From positions 62,001 to 126,000 of the forward strand of contig NZ_WVZN01000045.1 of the NCBI RefSeq assembly GCF_011772445.1: a DNA stretch of 64,000 nt, read 5' to 3'. Source of the DNA: Hydrogenophaga sp. GTDB taxonomy: Bacteria; Pseudomonadota; Gammaproteobacteria; Burkholderiales; Burkholderiaceae_C. A program made the position numbers and the translations under genes. Positions within the stretch are counted from its first letter, which is position 1. Every line of letters begins with the position of its first letter. The notes beneath the pieces were generated by a model, which did no database searches, was not told the origin of the DNA, and worked only from the letters and a program-made list of their open reading frames with translations. Below are positions 43,025 to 51,670 of the stretch, piece by piece.

Positions 43025-43726
43025 GTGTCTGCGCTCGTCGCTCCAACGGGCTCCCTGTGGCCGCCCTGGAATCGCACCCCGATGGAACTGCGCATCGACG
43101 TGGAGTTGCCCGCCGAAGCCGTGGACGCCGACCTGCGCCGCCTGCAGCGGCGGCTGCGCACACCGGGTGACGCCTTGCACCGCTGCGCGACGCTGCCCTC
43201 GGGCCTGCCCGGCCTGGTGCTGCGCCACCGCGAGGCCGATGGCGAGCACTACGTCTACGTGCAGGACACCACGCTGGACCGGCTGGCCGGCGTCACCGTG
43301 TTCAACCGCCTGATCGAACTCGACCGGCGCGCCGACCGCGTGTTGCGCGGCCCGCACTCGCGTTATGCGCCGGCCTACCGGCGGCGCGGTGTGGCCAGCG
43401 CGGTCTACGGCTGGGCGCTGGACGCGGGCCTGTGCCTCATCAGCGGGCCGCGCCAGTCGCCCGGCGCGCACGCGCTGTGGCGCGCGCTGGCGCGGCGCCA
43501 CCCGCTGGGCTTCGTCGCGCTGCGCGACAAGGCCCTGCACTGGCTCGGCAACGAGGTCGACACCGCGACCCTGGAGGACTTCCACACCCGCATGGTGCTG
43601 CTGGGCGCGGGCTGGGACCTGCCGCGCTTCCTGCGCGAATCGCGCTGCGCCGGCGATCAGCGGATCCTCTGCACCTCCAGCGGCAATACGCGCGAGGCCC
43701 GGTTGCTCCAGGCGCCGCGCACGTAG
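43025..43726 (+). CDS. GNAT-like acetyltransferase
   Basis: A 233-residue protein. The segment YRRRGVASAVYGWALDAGL corresponds to the acetyl-CoA loop of GNAT enzymes (R-x2-G-x-G/A). It is preceded by a beta-rich half and followed by SGPRQSPGAHALWRALARR, the usual helix after strand 5. GTG 43025 is supported by GGAGG 7 bases upstream; ATG 43082 is an alternative. The last 70 bases overlap the triheme cytochrome gene on the other strand. The substrate is unknown. Confidence 0.6.
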   Translation: MSALVAPTGSLWPPWNRTPMELRIDVELPAEAVDADLRRLQRRLRTPGDALHRCATLPSGLPGLVLRHREADGEHYVYVQDTTLDRLAGVTVFNRLIELDRRADRVLRGPHSRYAPAYRRRGVASAVYGWALDAGLCLISGPRQSPGAHALWRALARRHPLGFVALRDKALHWLGNEVDTATLEDFHTRMVLLGAGWDLPRFLRESRCAGDQRILCTSSGNTREARLLQAPRT

Positions 43727-44934
43727 CTGGCCAGCGCCGCGATCTCCGCGTCCGACAGCTCCTGTCCGAACGGCGGCATGCCGTAGGGCGCGGGGTTGCC
43801 CGGCGTGGTGGGCGGGAAACCGCCGCCGATGATCACGCGCAGCAGGTTGGCGCTGGACGCCATGGTCACCGTGCGGTGACCGTCCAGCGAAGGGAACTCG
43901 GGCTCGGTGCTGAGGCCGTTCTCTCCATGGCACAGGGCGCACTTGGCGGCGTACAGGCGCTGGCCCAGCGCCAGCACCTGCGGCTCGGCGGATTCGGCGT
44001 CGGGCGCGGGTGGCTCCACCACGGGCAGCGATTGCAGGTACAGGCCCATCGATCGCAGGTCGGCTTCGCGCAGGTGACTCGTGCTGCCGGCCACCACCTC
44101 GGCCATCGGGCCCATCGCCGCGCCGCGCGCGCCGTGGCCGTCGCGCAGCAGGCGCACCACCTCGTCCAGCGGCCAGTCCTGCACGCCGGCTTCCTTCGGT
44201 GAGGCCAGAGAGGGCGCGTACCAGCCCTGCATGGGGATCTGCCCGCCGCTGAAGTCGGGCTTGTTCGCGGTGGCACCCAGCGCGTTGCGCGGCGCGTGGC
44301 AGGCCATGCAATGGCCCAGGCCCAGCGTCAGGTACGCGCCGCGGTTCCACTCGGCGGGCTGCGTGGTGTCCGGGCGGAAAGGCTCGGGCGAGAAGAACAG
44401 GCTGCGCCAGGCCACCAGCGCGGCCTGCGTGTCGTACGGAAAGCGCAGCGTGTGCGTGCGGTTGGGCTCGCGCACGGGCGGCAGACTCAGCAGGAACGCA
44501 TGCAGCGCGTCGCTGTCCTCGCGTGTCACGCGGGCGTAGTCGGGGTAGGGGAAGGCGGGGTAGAGCAGGCGCCCGTCGCGCGACTGGCCGTGGTGCAGCG
44601 CGCGCCAGAAGTCGTCCGCGCTCCAGCGGCCGATGCCGGTTTCGGCGTCGGGCGTCAGGTTGGAGGCGTACACGGTGCCGAAGGGCGTGGCGATGCCTTT
44701 GCCTCCGGCGTAGGCCGCGCCGCCGCGTTCGGTGTGGCAGGCCGCGCAGTTGCCCGCGCGCGCCAGGTAGGCCCCGCGCTCCACGAGCCCGGCCGTGTGC
44801 GGCACGCTCGGGCCGGGCTCCACCGGGATCAACCGGGTGGCCTGCCACACCCACAGGGCCCCGGCGATCACCAGGACCAGCAGCAGGGCGGCGATGAGGC
44901 GAATGCCGGCGAGGCCGCGCGGGGGGTGTTTCAT
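43657..44934 (-). CDS. Membrane-anchored triheme cytochrome c
   Basis: 425 residues with one N-terminal membrane segment (IRLIAALLLVLVIAGALWVW) and three CxxCH haem sites: CAACH, CMACH and CALCH. Each is followed by a distal Met region, e.g. YGMPPFGQELSD. Size and spacing match the cytochrome subunits of periplasmic alcohol, gluconate or aldehyde dehydrogenases. No dehydrogenase gene adjoins it. ATG 44934 overlaps the stop of the preceding cytochrome gene by ATGA, so the two are coupled. Confidence 0.87.
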   Translation of the reverse strand: MKHPPRGLAGIRLIAALLLVLVIAGALWVWQATRLIPVEPGPSVPHTAGLVERGAYLARAGNCAACHTERGGAAYAGGKGIATPFGTVYASNLTPDAETGIGRWSADDFWRALHHGQSRDGRLLYPAFPYPDYARVTREDSDALHAFLLSLPPVREPNRTHTLRFPYDTQAALVAWRSLFFSPEPFRPDTTQPAEWNRGAYLTLGLGHCMACHAPRNALGATANKPDFSGGQIPMQGWYAPSLASPKEAGVQDWPLDEVVRLLRDGHGARGAAMGPMAEVVAGSTSHLREADLRSMGLYLQSLPVVEPPAPDAESAEPQVLALGQRLYAAKCALCHGENGLSTEPEFPSLDGHRTVTMASSANLLRVIIGGGFPPTTPGNPAPYGMPPFGQELSDAEIAALASYVRGAWSNRASRVLPLEVQRIR

Positions 44935-45653
44935 TTCAGCACCTCCGCGCTGCCGCAGCGCATCGGCCAGGGATCGGGCGCGGCGCTGGCGGGCGCGGCC
45001 CCACCCGTGACAGGTTGCGACGACAGCCACACCGCCATCGCGCTCACGTCGTCCGGGCTCAGGCGGCGTGCGATCTCGCCCATGCAGTCGGGCGCGCTGG
45101 CCTTGCGCAGGCCGTTGCGCCAGGCGCCGAACTGGCCCAGCAGGTAGTCGCGCGGCAGGCCCAGCAGGCCGGGCATGGCGGGCTGGATGCCCGTCATCGC
45201 GGCGCCATGGCACGAGGCGCAGGCCGGCACGCCCAGGGCCGCGTCGCCCACCCGCACGAGCTGTTCGCCTCGCGCCAGCACGGCGGGTGGCGCACCCGTG
45301 GTCTGCGGCGCGGGGTAGGGCAGGTCCAGCCCCGCGAAGTAGCCGGCGATGTCGCGCAGATAAGCGTCGGACATGTGCTCGACCAGATGGGCCATGGTCG
45401 CATTGATGCGCCGGCCCTCGCGGAAGTGCAGGAGCTGGTTGTAGAGGTAGCCCGCGGGCTTGCCCGCGATGCGCGGAAAGTAGCCCTGGTTGGTGGCGCG
45501 GCCGTCCTGGCCGTGGCAGGCCACGCAGGCCAGCATGCGGCGGGCCATCGGGTCCGCGGGCAGGGGGTCGGCCGCCTGGGCGGCCAGTGCGGGCAGCGCC
45601 AGCGCGGCGGCCAGCAGCAGGTGGGGAAGTCGGGGGAATCTCACACCCGACAC
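44931..45653 (-). CDS. Diheme cytochrome c (c4-like)
   Basis: About 240 residues with a signal peptide (RLPHLLLAAALALPALAAQA) and two CxxCH sites, CVACH and CASCH, in two tandem class I domains, as in cytochrome c4. No ATG is available. GTG codons at 45653 and 45644 are the plausible starts, and the longer one is given. It is periplasmic and probably exchanges electrons with the triheme cytochrome encoded next to it. Divergent from the MocR-type gene. Confidence 0.8.
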   Translation of the reverse strand: MSGVRFPRLPHLLLAAALALPALAAQAADPLPADPMARRMLACVACHGQDGRATNQGYFPRIAGKPAGYLYNQLLHFREGRRINATMAHLVEHMSDAYLRDIAGYFAGLDLPYPAPQTTGAPPAVLARGEQLVRVGDAALGVPACASCHGAAMTGIQPAMPGLLGLPRDYLLGQFGAWRNGLRKASAPDCMGEIARRLSPDDVSAMAVWLSSQPVTGGAAPASAAPDPWPMRCGSAEVLK

Positions 45654-45740
45654 TGTGCGCCAGGCCGGGCGCCGGCGGTAGAGGCAGATTGCGTTCAAAT
45701 CGACCGGATCAGCCGAATCAGCGGCCGTTTCCCCCGACCC

Positions 45741-47144
45741 GTGACCATCAAATACGAAGCGCTCGCCAACGACATCGAGGCACTTATCGCCAGCGGCACG
45801 CTGGCCATTGGCGACCGCCTGCCCTCGGTGCGCGACACCGTGGCCAGCCGCGGCCTCAGCCCGGCCACCGTGTTCGAGGCCTACTACCGGCTGGAGGCGC
45901 GCGGCCTGGTCGAGGCGCGCCCGCGCGCGGGCTACTTCGTGAAGGCCGTGCCCGCCCCACGGGAAGAACCGCGCGGCGCGGACCCGGTCCCGGGCTCGCA
46001 GGACGTCGCCGTGAACGACGTGGTGCAGGCCGTGCTCGGTTCGGTGCGCGACCGCCAGGTCGCGCCCCTGGGCTCGGCCTTTCCCTCGCCCGAGCTGTTC
46101 CCGCTCGAGCGACTGGCGCGCGGCATGGGCGCGGCCATGCGCCGGCTCGACCCGCGCCAATTGCTGGAAGACCTCACGCCCGGCAACGCCGAACTGCGGC
46201 GCCAGATCGCCCTGCGCGGCGTGGCGCAGGGCCTGAGCATCGGCGTGGACGAGGTGGTCATCACCAGCGGCGCCATGGAGGCGCTCACGCTCGGCCTGCA
46301 GGCCGTCACCCAGCCCGGCGACGTGGTGGCCATCGAATCGCCCGCGTTCTACGGCTGCCTGCAGACGCTGGAGCGCTTGCGGCTCAAGGCGGTGGAAGTG
46401 GCCACGCACCCGCGCACCGGCGTGCAGGTCGATTCGCTGGCCGAGGTGCTGCGGCGCCACCCGGTGAAGGCCTGCTGGTTCATGCCCAGCTTTCAGAACC
46501 CGCTGGGCGCGCTCATGCCCGAGAACGCCAAGCGGGCCATGGTGGAGCTGCTGGCGCGCCACGAGGTGCCGCTGATCGAGGACGACGTGTACGCCGAGCT
46601 GTACTTCGGCGCGCAGCGTCCGCTGCCGGCCAAGGCCTGGGACCGGCACGGCGGCGTGATGCACTGCAGTTCGTTCTCCAAGTCGCTGGCGCCGGGGTAT
46701 CGGGTGGGCTGGGTGTCGGCGGGGCGTTTCGCGCCGCAGGTGAACCGGCTCAAGTTCATGAGCACGCTGGGTGTGTCGGTGCCGGCGCAACTGGCGGTGC
46801 TGCATTTTCTGCAGCACGGCGCGTTCGACAAGCACCTGCGCCAACTGCGCACGGCGTTGGCGGCGCGGCAGCAGCGCGCCTTGCTGGGCATCGAGAAGTA
46901 CTTTCCCGAAGGCACGCGCGTCACGCGGCCGGAGGGTGGGTACTTCCTGTGGGTGGAGCTGCCGGAGGCGGTGGACGCCATGGCTTTGCAGCAGGCGGCG
47001 CTGGCGCGGCACATCAGCCTGGCGCCGGGGCCCTTGTTTTCGGCCGACCGGCGCTTCCGTCACCACGTGCGATTGAACGTGGGACATCCGAGGGTTGAGC
47101 AACTCGACGCGGCGCTGAAGACGCTGGGGCGGTTGGTGGGGTGA
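45741..47144 (+). CDS. MocR-type regulator (GntR HTH plus aminotransferase domain)
   Basis: 467 residues. A GntR winged HTH (about 1-70: IEALIASGTLAIGDRLPSVRDTVASRGLSPATVFEAYYRLEARGLV) is fused to a class I aminotransferase fold (about 105-467). The PLP lysine sits in SSFSKSLAPGYRVGW; YAELYFG and NPLGALMP are also typical. Such proteins sense PLP or amino acids and regulate transcription. GTG 45741 is used because the HTH starts directly after it. It is divergent from the cytochrome pair. Confidence 0.87.
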   Translation: MTIKYEALANDIEALIASGTLAIGDRLPSVRDTVASRGLSPATVFEAYYRLEARGLVEARPRAGYFVKAVPAPREEPRGADPVPGSQDVAVNDVVQAVLGSVRDRQVAPLGSAFPSPELFPLERLARGMGAAMRRLDPRQLLEDLTPGNAELRRQIALRGVAQGLSIGVDEVVITSGAMEALTLGLQAVTQPGDVVAIESPAFYGCLQTLERLRLKAVEVATHPRTGVQVDSLAEVLRRHPVKACWFMPSFQNPLGALMPENAKRAMVELLARHEVPLIEDDVYAELYFGAQRPLPAKAWDRHGGVMHCSSFSKSLAPGYRVGWVSAGRFAPQVNRLKFMSTLGVSVPAQLAVLHFLQHGAFDKHLRQLRTALAARQQRALLGIEKYFPEGTRVTRPEGGYFLWVELPEAVDAMALQQAALARHISLAPGPLFSADRRFRHHVRLNVGHPRVEQLDAALKTLGRLVG

Positions 47145-47153
47145 GGTTTGCTG

Positions 47154-47424
47154 GGCTGCCTGGTTGGTGGTGGCCCGAGGCCACTGGGTGCCCGACTCCG
47201 CGAATGTCCCCCGCCAAGGGCTGCGCCCTTGGCTCCTCCTTTATTTCGCTGCGTCGGCCACCCAGTGTCCTCGGGCAGCCAGGTGCAGGCACACCAACAC
47301 CTGTTGGCGTGCCACGGTGTGGGGGGATCGGGTGACAGGGCGCTCTGTGTAGCGAAATAAAGGAGGAGGGCGGCGCAGCCGCCCGGGGGACATTCGCGGA
47401 ACAGAGCGCCCTGGCGCCCGATCC
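47154..47424. repeat. REPIN-like pair of inverted palindromic repeats
   Basis: Copy 1 (47154-47280) and copy 2 (47325-47424) are inverted relative to each other. They share two perfect 17-base words: TCCGCGAATGTCCCCCG (47197-47213) is the complement of 47384-47400, and TCCTCCTTTATTTCGCT (47234-47250) is the complement of 47351-47367. Each copy is also a hairpin by itself with different paired bases: apical CCAAGGGC/GCCCTTGG in copy 1, GGGCGGC/GCCGCCC in copy 2. Outer arms are CACTGGGTG/CACCCAGTG and CAGGGCGCTCTGT/ACAGAGCGCCCTG. A third hairpin (47288-47313) lies between. It fills the 302-bp gap between two genes. No coding potential is visible. Confidence 0.8.
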
Positions 47425-47447
47425 TCGCGTGGTCTCCGCCCGCAGTC

Positions 47448-47783
47448 TCAAGGAGACAGGACAGCCTGAAGCGCCTCGGGTACCGCCCGTTCCGGCAGCC
47501 GATGCAACTGCCCCACCGCCGCCAGAAACCCCTCCCGGTCCGCCCGCACCGGCCCCAGGTAACGCAGCACCCCCGCCGGCCACAGGATCGCCACGCTCGG
47601 AAACGCGGTGATCTCCAGCTCGTCCGCGTCCAGCCCCTCGTCTTCGATGTCCACCCAGCGCAGCGCCTCGGCGGGCAGGCCGTCGGCCACCTCGCGGAAG
47701 GCGCGGCACTGCGTGCACCACTCGGCGCACAGCACCACGATCGACACGTCCGGGGGCAGGGAGGGTGTGTTGCTGAGGTTCAT
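47448..47783 (-). CDS. Thioredoxin-like protein
   Basis: A 111-residue single-domain thioredoxin fold. The active site is AEWCTQCRAF (CxxC = CTQC, not the usual CGPC), followed by the cis-Pro region TAFPSVAIL. ATG 47783 removes an unlikely basic extension. There is no signal peptide, so it is cytoplasmic. It is divergent from the ROK regulator. Function is probably disulphide reduction for unknown partners. Confidence 0.75.
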   Translation of the reverse strand: MNLSNTPSLPPDVSIVVLCAEWCTQCRAFREVADGLPAEALRWVDIEDEGLDADELEITAFPSVAILWPAGVLRYLGPVRADREGFLAAVGQLHRLPERAVPEALQAVLSP

Positions 47784-47849
47784 GGGCAGACCGCGAGTAT
47801 CCGATCGACCCGATACCCGCACGGGCTTGGCCCTCATTCGACCTTGTTT

Positions 47850-47886
47850 GGGTCAAAGTTCGGACTTTTCGGGCCGAATTCGACCC
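47850..47886. promoter_or_regulatory. Candidate operator of the ROK regulator
   Basis: A two-part dyad: GGGTC (47850-47854) and TTCGG (47859-47863) on the left, CCGAA (47874-47878) and GACCC (47882-47886) on the right. The symmetric layout lies about 60 bases before the ROK gene start and about 67 bases before the divergent thioredoxin-like gene. It is a plausible autoregulatory site. Confidence 0.45.
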
Positions 47887-47946
47887 ACTAGCATGCACCG
47901 CAATGCCAGCCCGGGCTCCCTCGGGGACAGGCAGAGGAGACAAGAC

Positions 47947-49143
47947 GTGAGCTGGAAAGGCCTCAAGAACGGCGAAAAGACGCTGCTCGACCACGTGTTC
48001 TGGGCAAGCGGCATCTCGCGCGACGCGCTCGCCGCGGCGTCCTCGTTTTCCAAGAGCCGCGCCAACGCCGCCGTGGCCGAGCTGCTGGAACAGGGCCTGC
48101 TGGAGCCCACCGGCGAACTCGCCAGCACCGGCGGGCGCCGAGCCGAGACCCTGCGCCTGAGCCGCAGCCTGGGCGTGCTCATCGGCGTGGCCGTCGGCGC
48201 CACCGGCCTGGAGGTCGGCGTCCTCAGCCCCGACCTCAGCGTGCTCGCCCACCACAGCGAACCCGCCGACGTGCGCGACGGCCCCGTGCCCGTGCTCGCG
48301 CGCATCCGCGCGCTCATGCGCGAGCTGCTCGCGCAGTGCGGCGTGCTGCCGCGCCAGGTCATCGCCATCGGCATCGGCCTGCCCGGCCCGGTGGACTTCG
48401 ACACCGGCCAACTCGTCAACCCGCCGCTCATGCCGCAGTGGGACGCCTACTCCATCCGCGACGACATCGCCACCGACTTCGCCGCGCCCGTGTTCGTGGA
48501 CAACGACGTCAACGTGATGGCGCTGGGCGAGCTCTGGCGCATGCAGCGCAGCCTGCAGAACTTCCTCGTGGTGAAGGTGGGCACCGGCATCGGCTGCGGC
48601 GTGGTCTGCCACGGCCAGGTCTACCGCGGCGCCAACGGCTCGGCCGGTGACGTGGGCCACATCTGCGTGGTGCCCGAGGGCCCGCGCTGCCACTGCGGCA
48701 ACCTGGGCTGCGTGGAGGCCATGGCCGCCGGCCCCGCCATCGCGCGCATGGCCACCGAGGCGGCCGAGGCCGGGCAGAGCCCGCTGCTCGCGCGCCTCAT
48801 CGCCGAGCGCGGCCCGCTGCGCCTGCAGGACGTGGCCGAGGCCAGCCGCGCGGGCGACATGGCGGCCAACCAGGTGATGCAGCGATCCGGCGCGCTGGTG
48901 GGGCAGATGCTCGCCTCGGTGGTGAACTTCTTCAACCCCTCGCACGTGTTCATCGGCGGCGGCATCACGCGCGTGGGCCCGCTGTTCCTGGCCGCCGTGC
49001 GCCAGAGCGTGTACCACCGCTCGCTCGCGCTCTCCACGCGGCACCTGGAGATCCAGTACACGCCGCTGGGCGAGCGCGCCGGGCTGATCGGCGCGGGCGT
49101 GCTGGCCATGCAGGAAAGCCTGCGGCGGATGGAGGTGGCATGA
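47947..49143 (+). CDS. ROK-family transcriptional repressor
   Basis: 398 residues. An N-terminal HTH (GISRDALAAASSFSKSRANAAVAELLEQGLL) precedes a ROK sugar-kinase-like domain (about 85-398) with GIGLPGPVDFDTGQLV, VDNDVNVMALGE, VGTGIGCGVV and the zinc-type motif CHCGNLGCVEA. It probably senses the sugar handled by the downstream ABC transporter. GTG 47947 is preceded by GAGGAGACAAGAC, identical to the site before nagG. An upstream ATG (47893) has no site. The stop overlaps the next gene by ATGA. Confidence 0.88.
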   Translation: MSWKGLKNGEKTLLDHVFWASGISRDALAAASSFSKSRANAAVAELLEQGLLEPTGELASTGGRRAETLRLSRSLGVLIGVAVGATGLEVGVLSPDLSVLAHHSEPADVRDGPVPVLARIRALMRELLAQCGVLPRQVIAIGIGLPGPVDFDTGQLVNPPLMPQWDAYSIRDDIATDFAAPVFVDNDVNVMALGELWRMQRSLQNFLVVKVGTGIGCGVVCHGQVYRGANGSAGDVGHICVVPEGPRCHCGNLGCVEAMAAGPAIARMATEAAEAGQSPLLARLIAERGPLRLQDVAEASRAGDMAANQVMQRSGALVGQMLASVVNFFNPSHVFIGGGITRVGPLFLAAVRQSVYHRSLALSTRHLEIQYTPLGERAGLIGAGVLAMQESLRRMEVA

Positions 49144-50633
49144 GCGGCGTGCGCGTCGAACTGCGCGGCATCGTCAAGCGCTTCGGCCCGGTGCAGGTGC
49201 TGCACGGCGTCGACCTGGCTTTCGAGCCCGGGCGCATCGTCGGCCTGCTGGGCGAGAACGGCGCGGGCAAGTCCACGCTGATGAAGATCCTCGCGGGCTA
49301 CGAAGCACCGAGCGAGGGCGACGTGATGGTCAACGGCCGCCTGGTGCGCTTCGACGGCCCGCGCGCCGCCGAGGCCGAGGGCATCGTGCTCATCCACCAG
49401 GAGTTCAACCTGGCCGAAGACCTCACCGTGGCGCAGAACATCTTCCTGGGCCACGAGAAGCGGAGTGGCTGGTGGCTGGACGACGCGGCCATGCGCGCCA
49501 GTGCGCGCGCGGTGCTCGACGAGGTGGGCCTGCACAAGGTGAACCCCGACACGCGCGTGCGCGAGCTCATCGTGGCCGAGCGCCAACTGGTGGAAATCGC
49601 CAAGGCCCTGTCGCGCCGCGCGCGCGTGCTCATCATGGACGAGCCCACCGCCACGCTCACGCCCAGCGAGACCGGCCGCCTGTTCGAACTCATGGCGCGC
49701 CTCAAGGCCGAGGGCGTCTGCGTCGTCTTCATCTCGCACAAGCTCGACGAGGTGGAACGCATCACCGATGAGGTGGTGGTGATGCGCGATGGCCGCGTCG
49801 TCGCCCGCGAACCCACCGCCGCCCTCACGCGAGCACAGATGGCGAACCTGATGGTGGGCCGCGAGCTGGCCGACCTCTACCCGCCGCGCCACGCCGTGCC
49901 GGCCGAGGCGCCCGTGCTGCTCTCGGTGCAGGGTCTGTGCGTGCCGGGCTGGGCCGACGACGTGAGCTTCGAGGTGCGCGCGGGCGAGGTCTTCGGCTTC
50001 GCGGGCCTGGTGGGCGCGGGGCGCACCGAGCTGTTCGAAGGCCTGCTGGGCCTGCGCGAGCGCACGGCGCGCGCGGTGGAGATCGCCGGCCGCGCGGTGC
50101 GCCCGCGCTCGCCGCGCGAGGCGGCCGACGCCGGCCTCACCTACCTCAGCGAAGACCGCAAGGGCCGTGGCCTGCACGTGCGCTTCGGCCTGCGCGAGAA
50201 CCTCACTCTCATGGCGCTGCAACGCCACGCGCAACCCTGGCTCAAGCCCGCGAGCGAGGCCGCCGCGCTGGAGCAGGCCGTGCGCGACTTCGGCATCCGC
50301 ACCGGCTCGCTCACCGTGCCGGCGGGCTCGCTCTCGGGCGGCAACCAGCAGAAGCTGGCGCTGGCCAAGGTGCTGCACCCCGGCCCGCGCGTGGTGGTGC
50401 TCGACGAGCCCACGCGCGGCGTGGACATCGGCGCCAAGCGCGAGATCTACGCGCTCATCCGCCGCCTGGCCGATGAAGGCCGCGCGGTGGTCGTGGTCTC
50501 GTCCGAACTCATGGAACTCATCGGCCTGTGCCACCGCGTGGCGGTGATGCGCGCGGGCCGCCTGCAGGCCACGCTGTCGGCCGAGCACCTCAACGAACAG
50601 GAGCTGATCGCCCATGCCACCGGAACGCACTGA
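49140..50633 (+). CDS. Sugar ABC transporter ATPase (RbsA/MglA type)
   Basis: 497 residues with two fused ATPase domains. Domain 1 has Walker A GENGAGKS (38-45) and [10 protein letters not shown]; domain 2 has the degenerate Walker [10 protein letters not shown], then [15 protein letters not shown] and [19 protein letters not shown]. This is the CUT2 pattern for monosaccharides and polyols. It overlaps the ROK gene by 4 bases and the permease by 20. Confidence 0.92.
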   Translation: MSGVRVELRGIVKRFGPVQVLHGVDLAFEPGRIVGLLGENGAGKSTLMKILAGYEAPSEGDVMVNGRLVRFDGPRAAEAEGIVLIHQEFNLAEDLTVAQNIFLGHEKRSGWWLDDAAMRASARAVLDEVGLHKVNPDTRVRELIVAERQLVEIAKALSRRARVLIMDEPTATLTPSETGRLFELMARLKAEGVCVVFISHKLDEVERITDEVVVMRDGRVVAREPTAALTRAQMANLMVGRELADLYPPRHAVPAEAPVLLSVQGLCVPGWADDVSFEVRAGEVFGFAGLVGAGRTELFEGLLGLRERTARAVEIAGRAVRPRSPREAADAGLTYLSEDRKGRGLHVRFGLRENLTLMALQRHAQPWLKPASEAAALEQAVRDFGIRTGSLTVPAGSLSGGNQQKLALAKVLHPGPRVVVLDEPTRGVDIGAKREIYALIRRLADEGRAVVVVSSELMELIGLCHRVAVMRAGRLQATLSAEHLNEQELIAHATGTH

Positions 50634-51612
50634 CCCCACCGCCGCCGCGCCCGCGGCGCGGCGCTGGCGCCTGCCGTCTTTCGGCCCGCTGCTGGGGCTG
50701 GTGCTGCTCTGCGTGGTGGGCACCTGGCTCAACAGCGAATTCGCCACCCTGCCCAACGCCATGAACGTGCTCACGCGCACCGCCTTCATCGGCATCATCG
50801 CCGTGGGCATGTGCTTCGTCATCATCTCCGGCGGCATCGACCTGTCGGTGGGCTCCATGGCCGCGCTCATCGCGGGCGTCACCATCCTGCTGATGAACAA
50901 GCTGGTGCCCCTGGGCTGGCCGCCCGTGGCCCTGGTGGTGGTCGGCATGGCCACGGCGGTGTTGCTGGGCGCGCTGTTCGGCTTCGCGCACGGCCTGCTC
51001 ATCACGCGCGGTCGCATCGAGCCCTTCATCGTCACGCTGGGCACGCTCGGCATCTTCCGCGCCTACCTCACCTACTTCGCCGATGGCGGTGCGCTCGCGC
51101 TCGACAACGACCTGGCCGACGCCTACGGCCCGGTCTACTACGGCAGCCTGCTGGGCGTGCCCATCCCCGTGTGGGTCTTCGCGCTGGTGGCCATCGGCGG
51201 CGCGCTGCTGCTCAACCGCACGGCCTATGGTCGCTACGTGCAGGCCATCGGCTCCAACGAACAGGTGGCGCGCTACGCGGCGGTGGATGTGGACCGCACC
51301 AAGGTGCTCACCTACACCCTGCTCGGCGTGTGCGTGGGCATCGCCACGCTGCTCTACGTGCCCCGCCTGGGCTCGGCCTCGCCCACCACCGGCCTGCTGT
51401 GGGAGCTGGAGGCCATCGCCGCCGTCATCGTGGGCGGCACCGCCTTGCGCGGCGGCGCCGGCAGCATCGGTGGCACCGTGGTCGGCGCCATCCTGCTCTC
51501 GGTCATCAGCAACATCCTCAACCTCACCAGCATCATCAGCGTGTACCTCAACGCGGCGGTGCAGGGCTTCGTGATCATCGCCGTCGCATTCATGCAGCGG
51601 CGGCGTCCCTAG
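50614..51612 (+). CDS. Sugar ABC transporter permease (RbsC type)
   Basis: A 332-residue CUT2 permease with about eight to ten hydrophobic segments. Landmarks are [66 protein letters not shown] and [23 protein letters not shown] 50614 lies inside the ATPase gene, so translation is coupled. It forms the membrane channel of the importer. Confidence 0.93.
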   Translation: MPPERTDPTAAAPAARRWRLPSFGPLLGLVLLCVVGTWLNSEFATLPNAMNVLTRTAFIGIIAVGMCFVIISGGIDLSVGSMAALIAGVTILLMNKLVPLGWPPVALVVVGMATAVLLGALFGFAHGLLITRGRIEPFIVTLGTLGIFRAYLTYFADGGALALDNDLADAYGPVYYGSLLGVPIPVWVFALVAIGGALLLNRTAYGRYVQAIGSNEQVARYAAVDVDRTKVLTYTLLGVCVGIATLLYVPRLGSASPTTGLLWELEAIAAVIVGGTALRGGAGSIGGTVVGAILLSVISNILNLTSIISVYLNAAVQGFVIIAVAFMQRRRP

Positions 51613-51630
51613 GGCTTGAAACAAGGCCCT
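51611..51630 (+). promoter_or_regulatory. Hairpin between permease and binding-protein genes
   Basis: AGGGC-TTG pairs with CAA-G-GCCCT around an AAA loop (one bulged G), directly after the permease stop and followed by CCTTTTCTCT. It could stabilise the downstream binding-protein message or end part of the upstream transcripts. Confidence 0.4.
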
Positions 51631-51670
51631 CCTTTTCTCTGTCAGCAACACCACCCTCAAGGAGACAAGC

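Noticed and set aside
41511..43163. 550-codon open frame antisense to the Usp-like and beta-solenoid genes
   Set aside because: Ala/His/Gln-rich repeat product mirrors the hexapeptide repeats of the real gene; no ribosome binding site or recognisable domain.
45654..47102. Upstream extension of the diheme cytochrome frame
   Set aside because: It would run antisense through the MocR-type gene and place the signal peptide in the middle of the protein.
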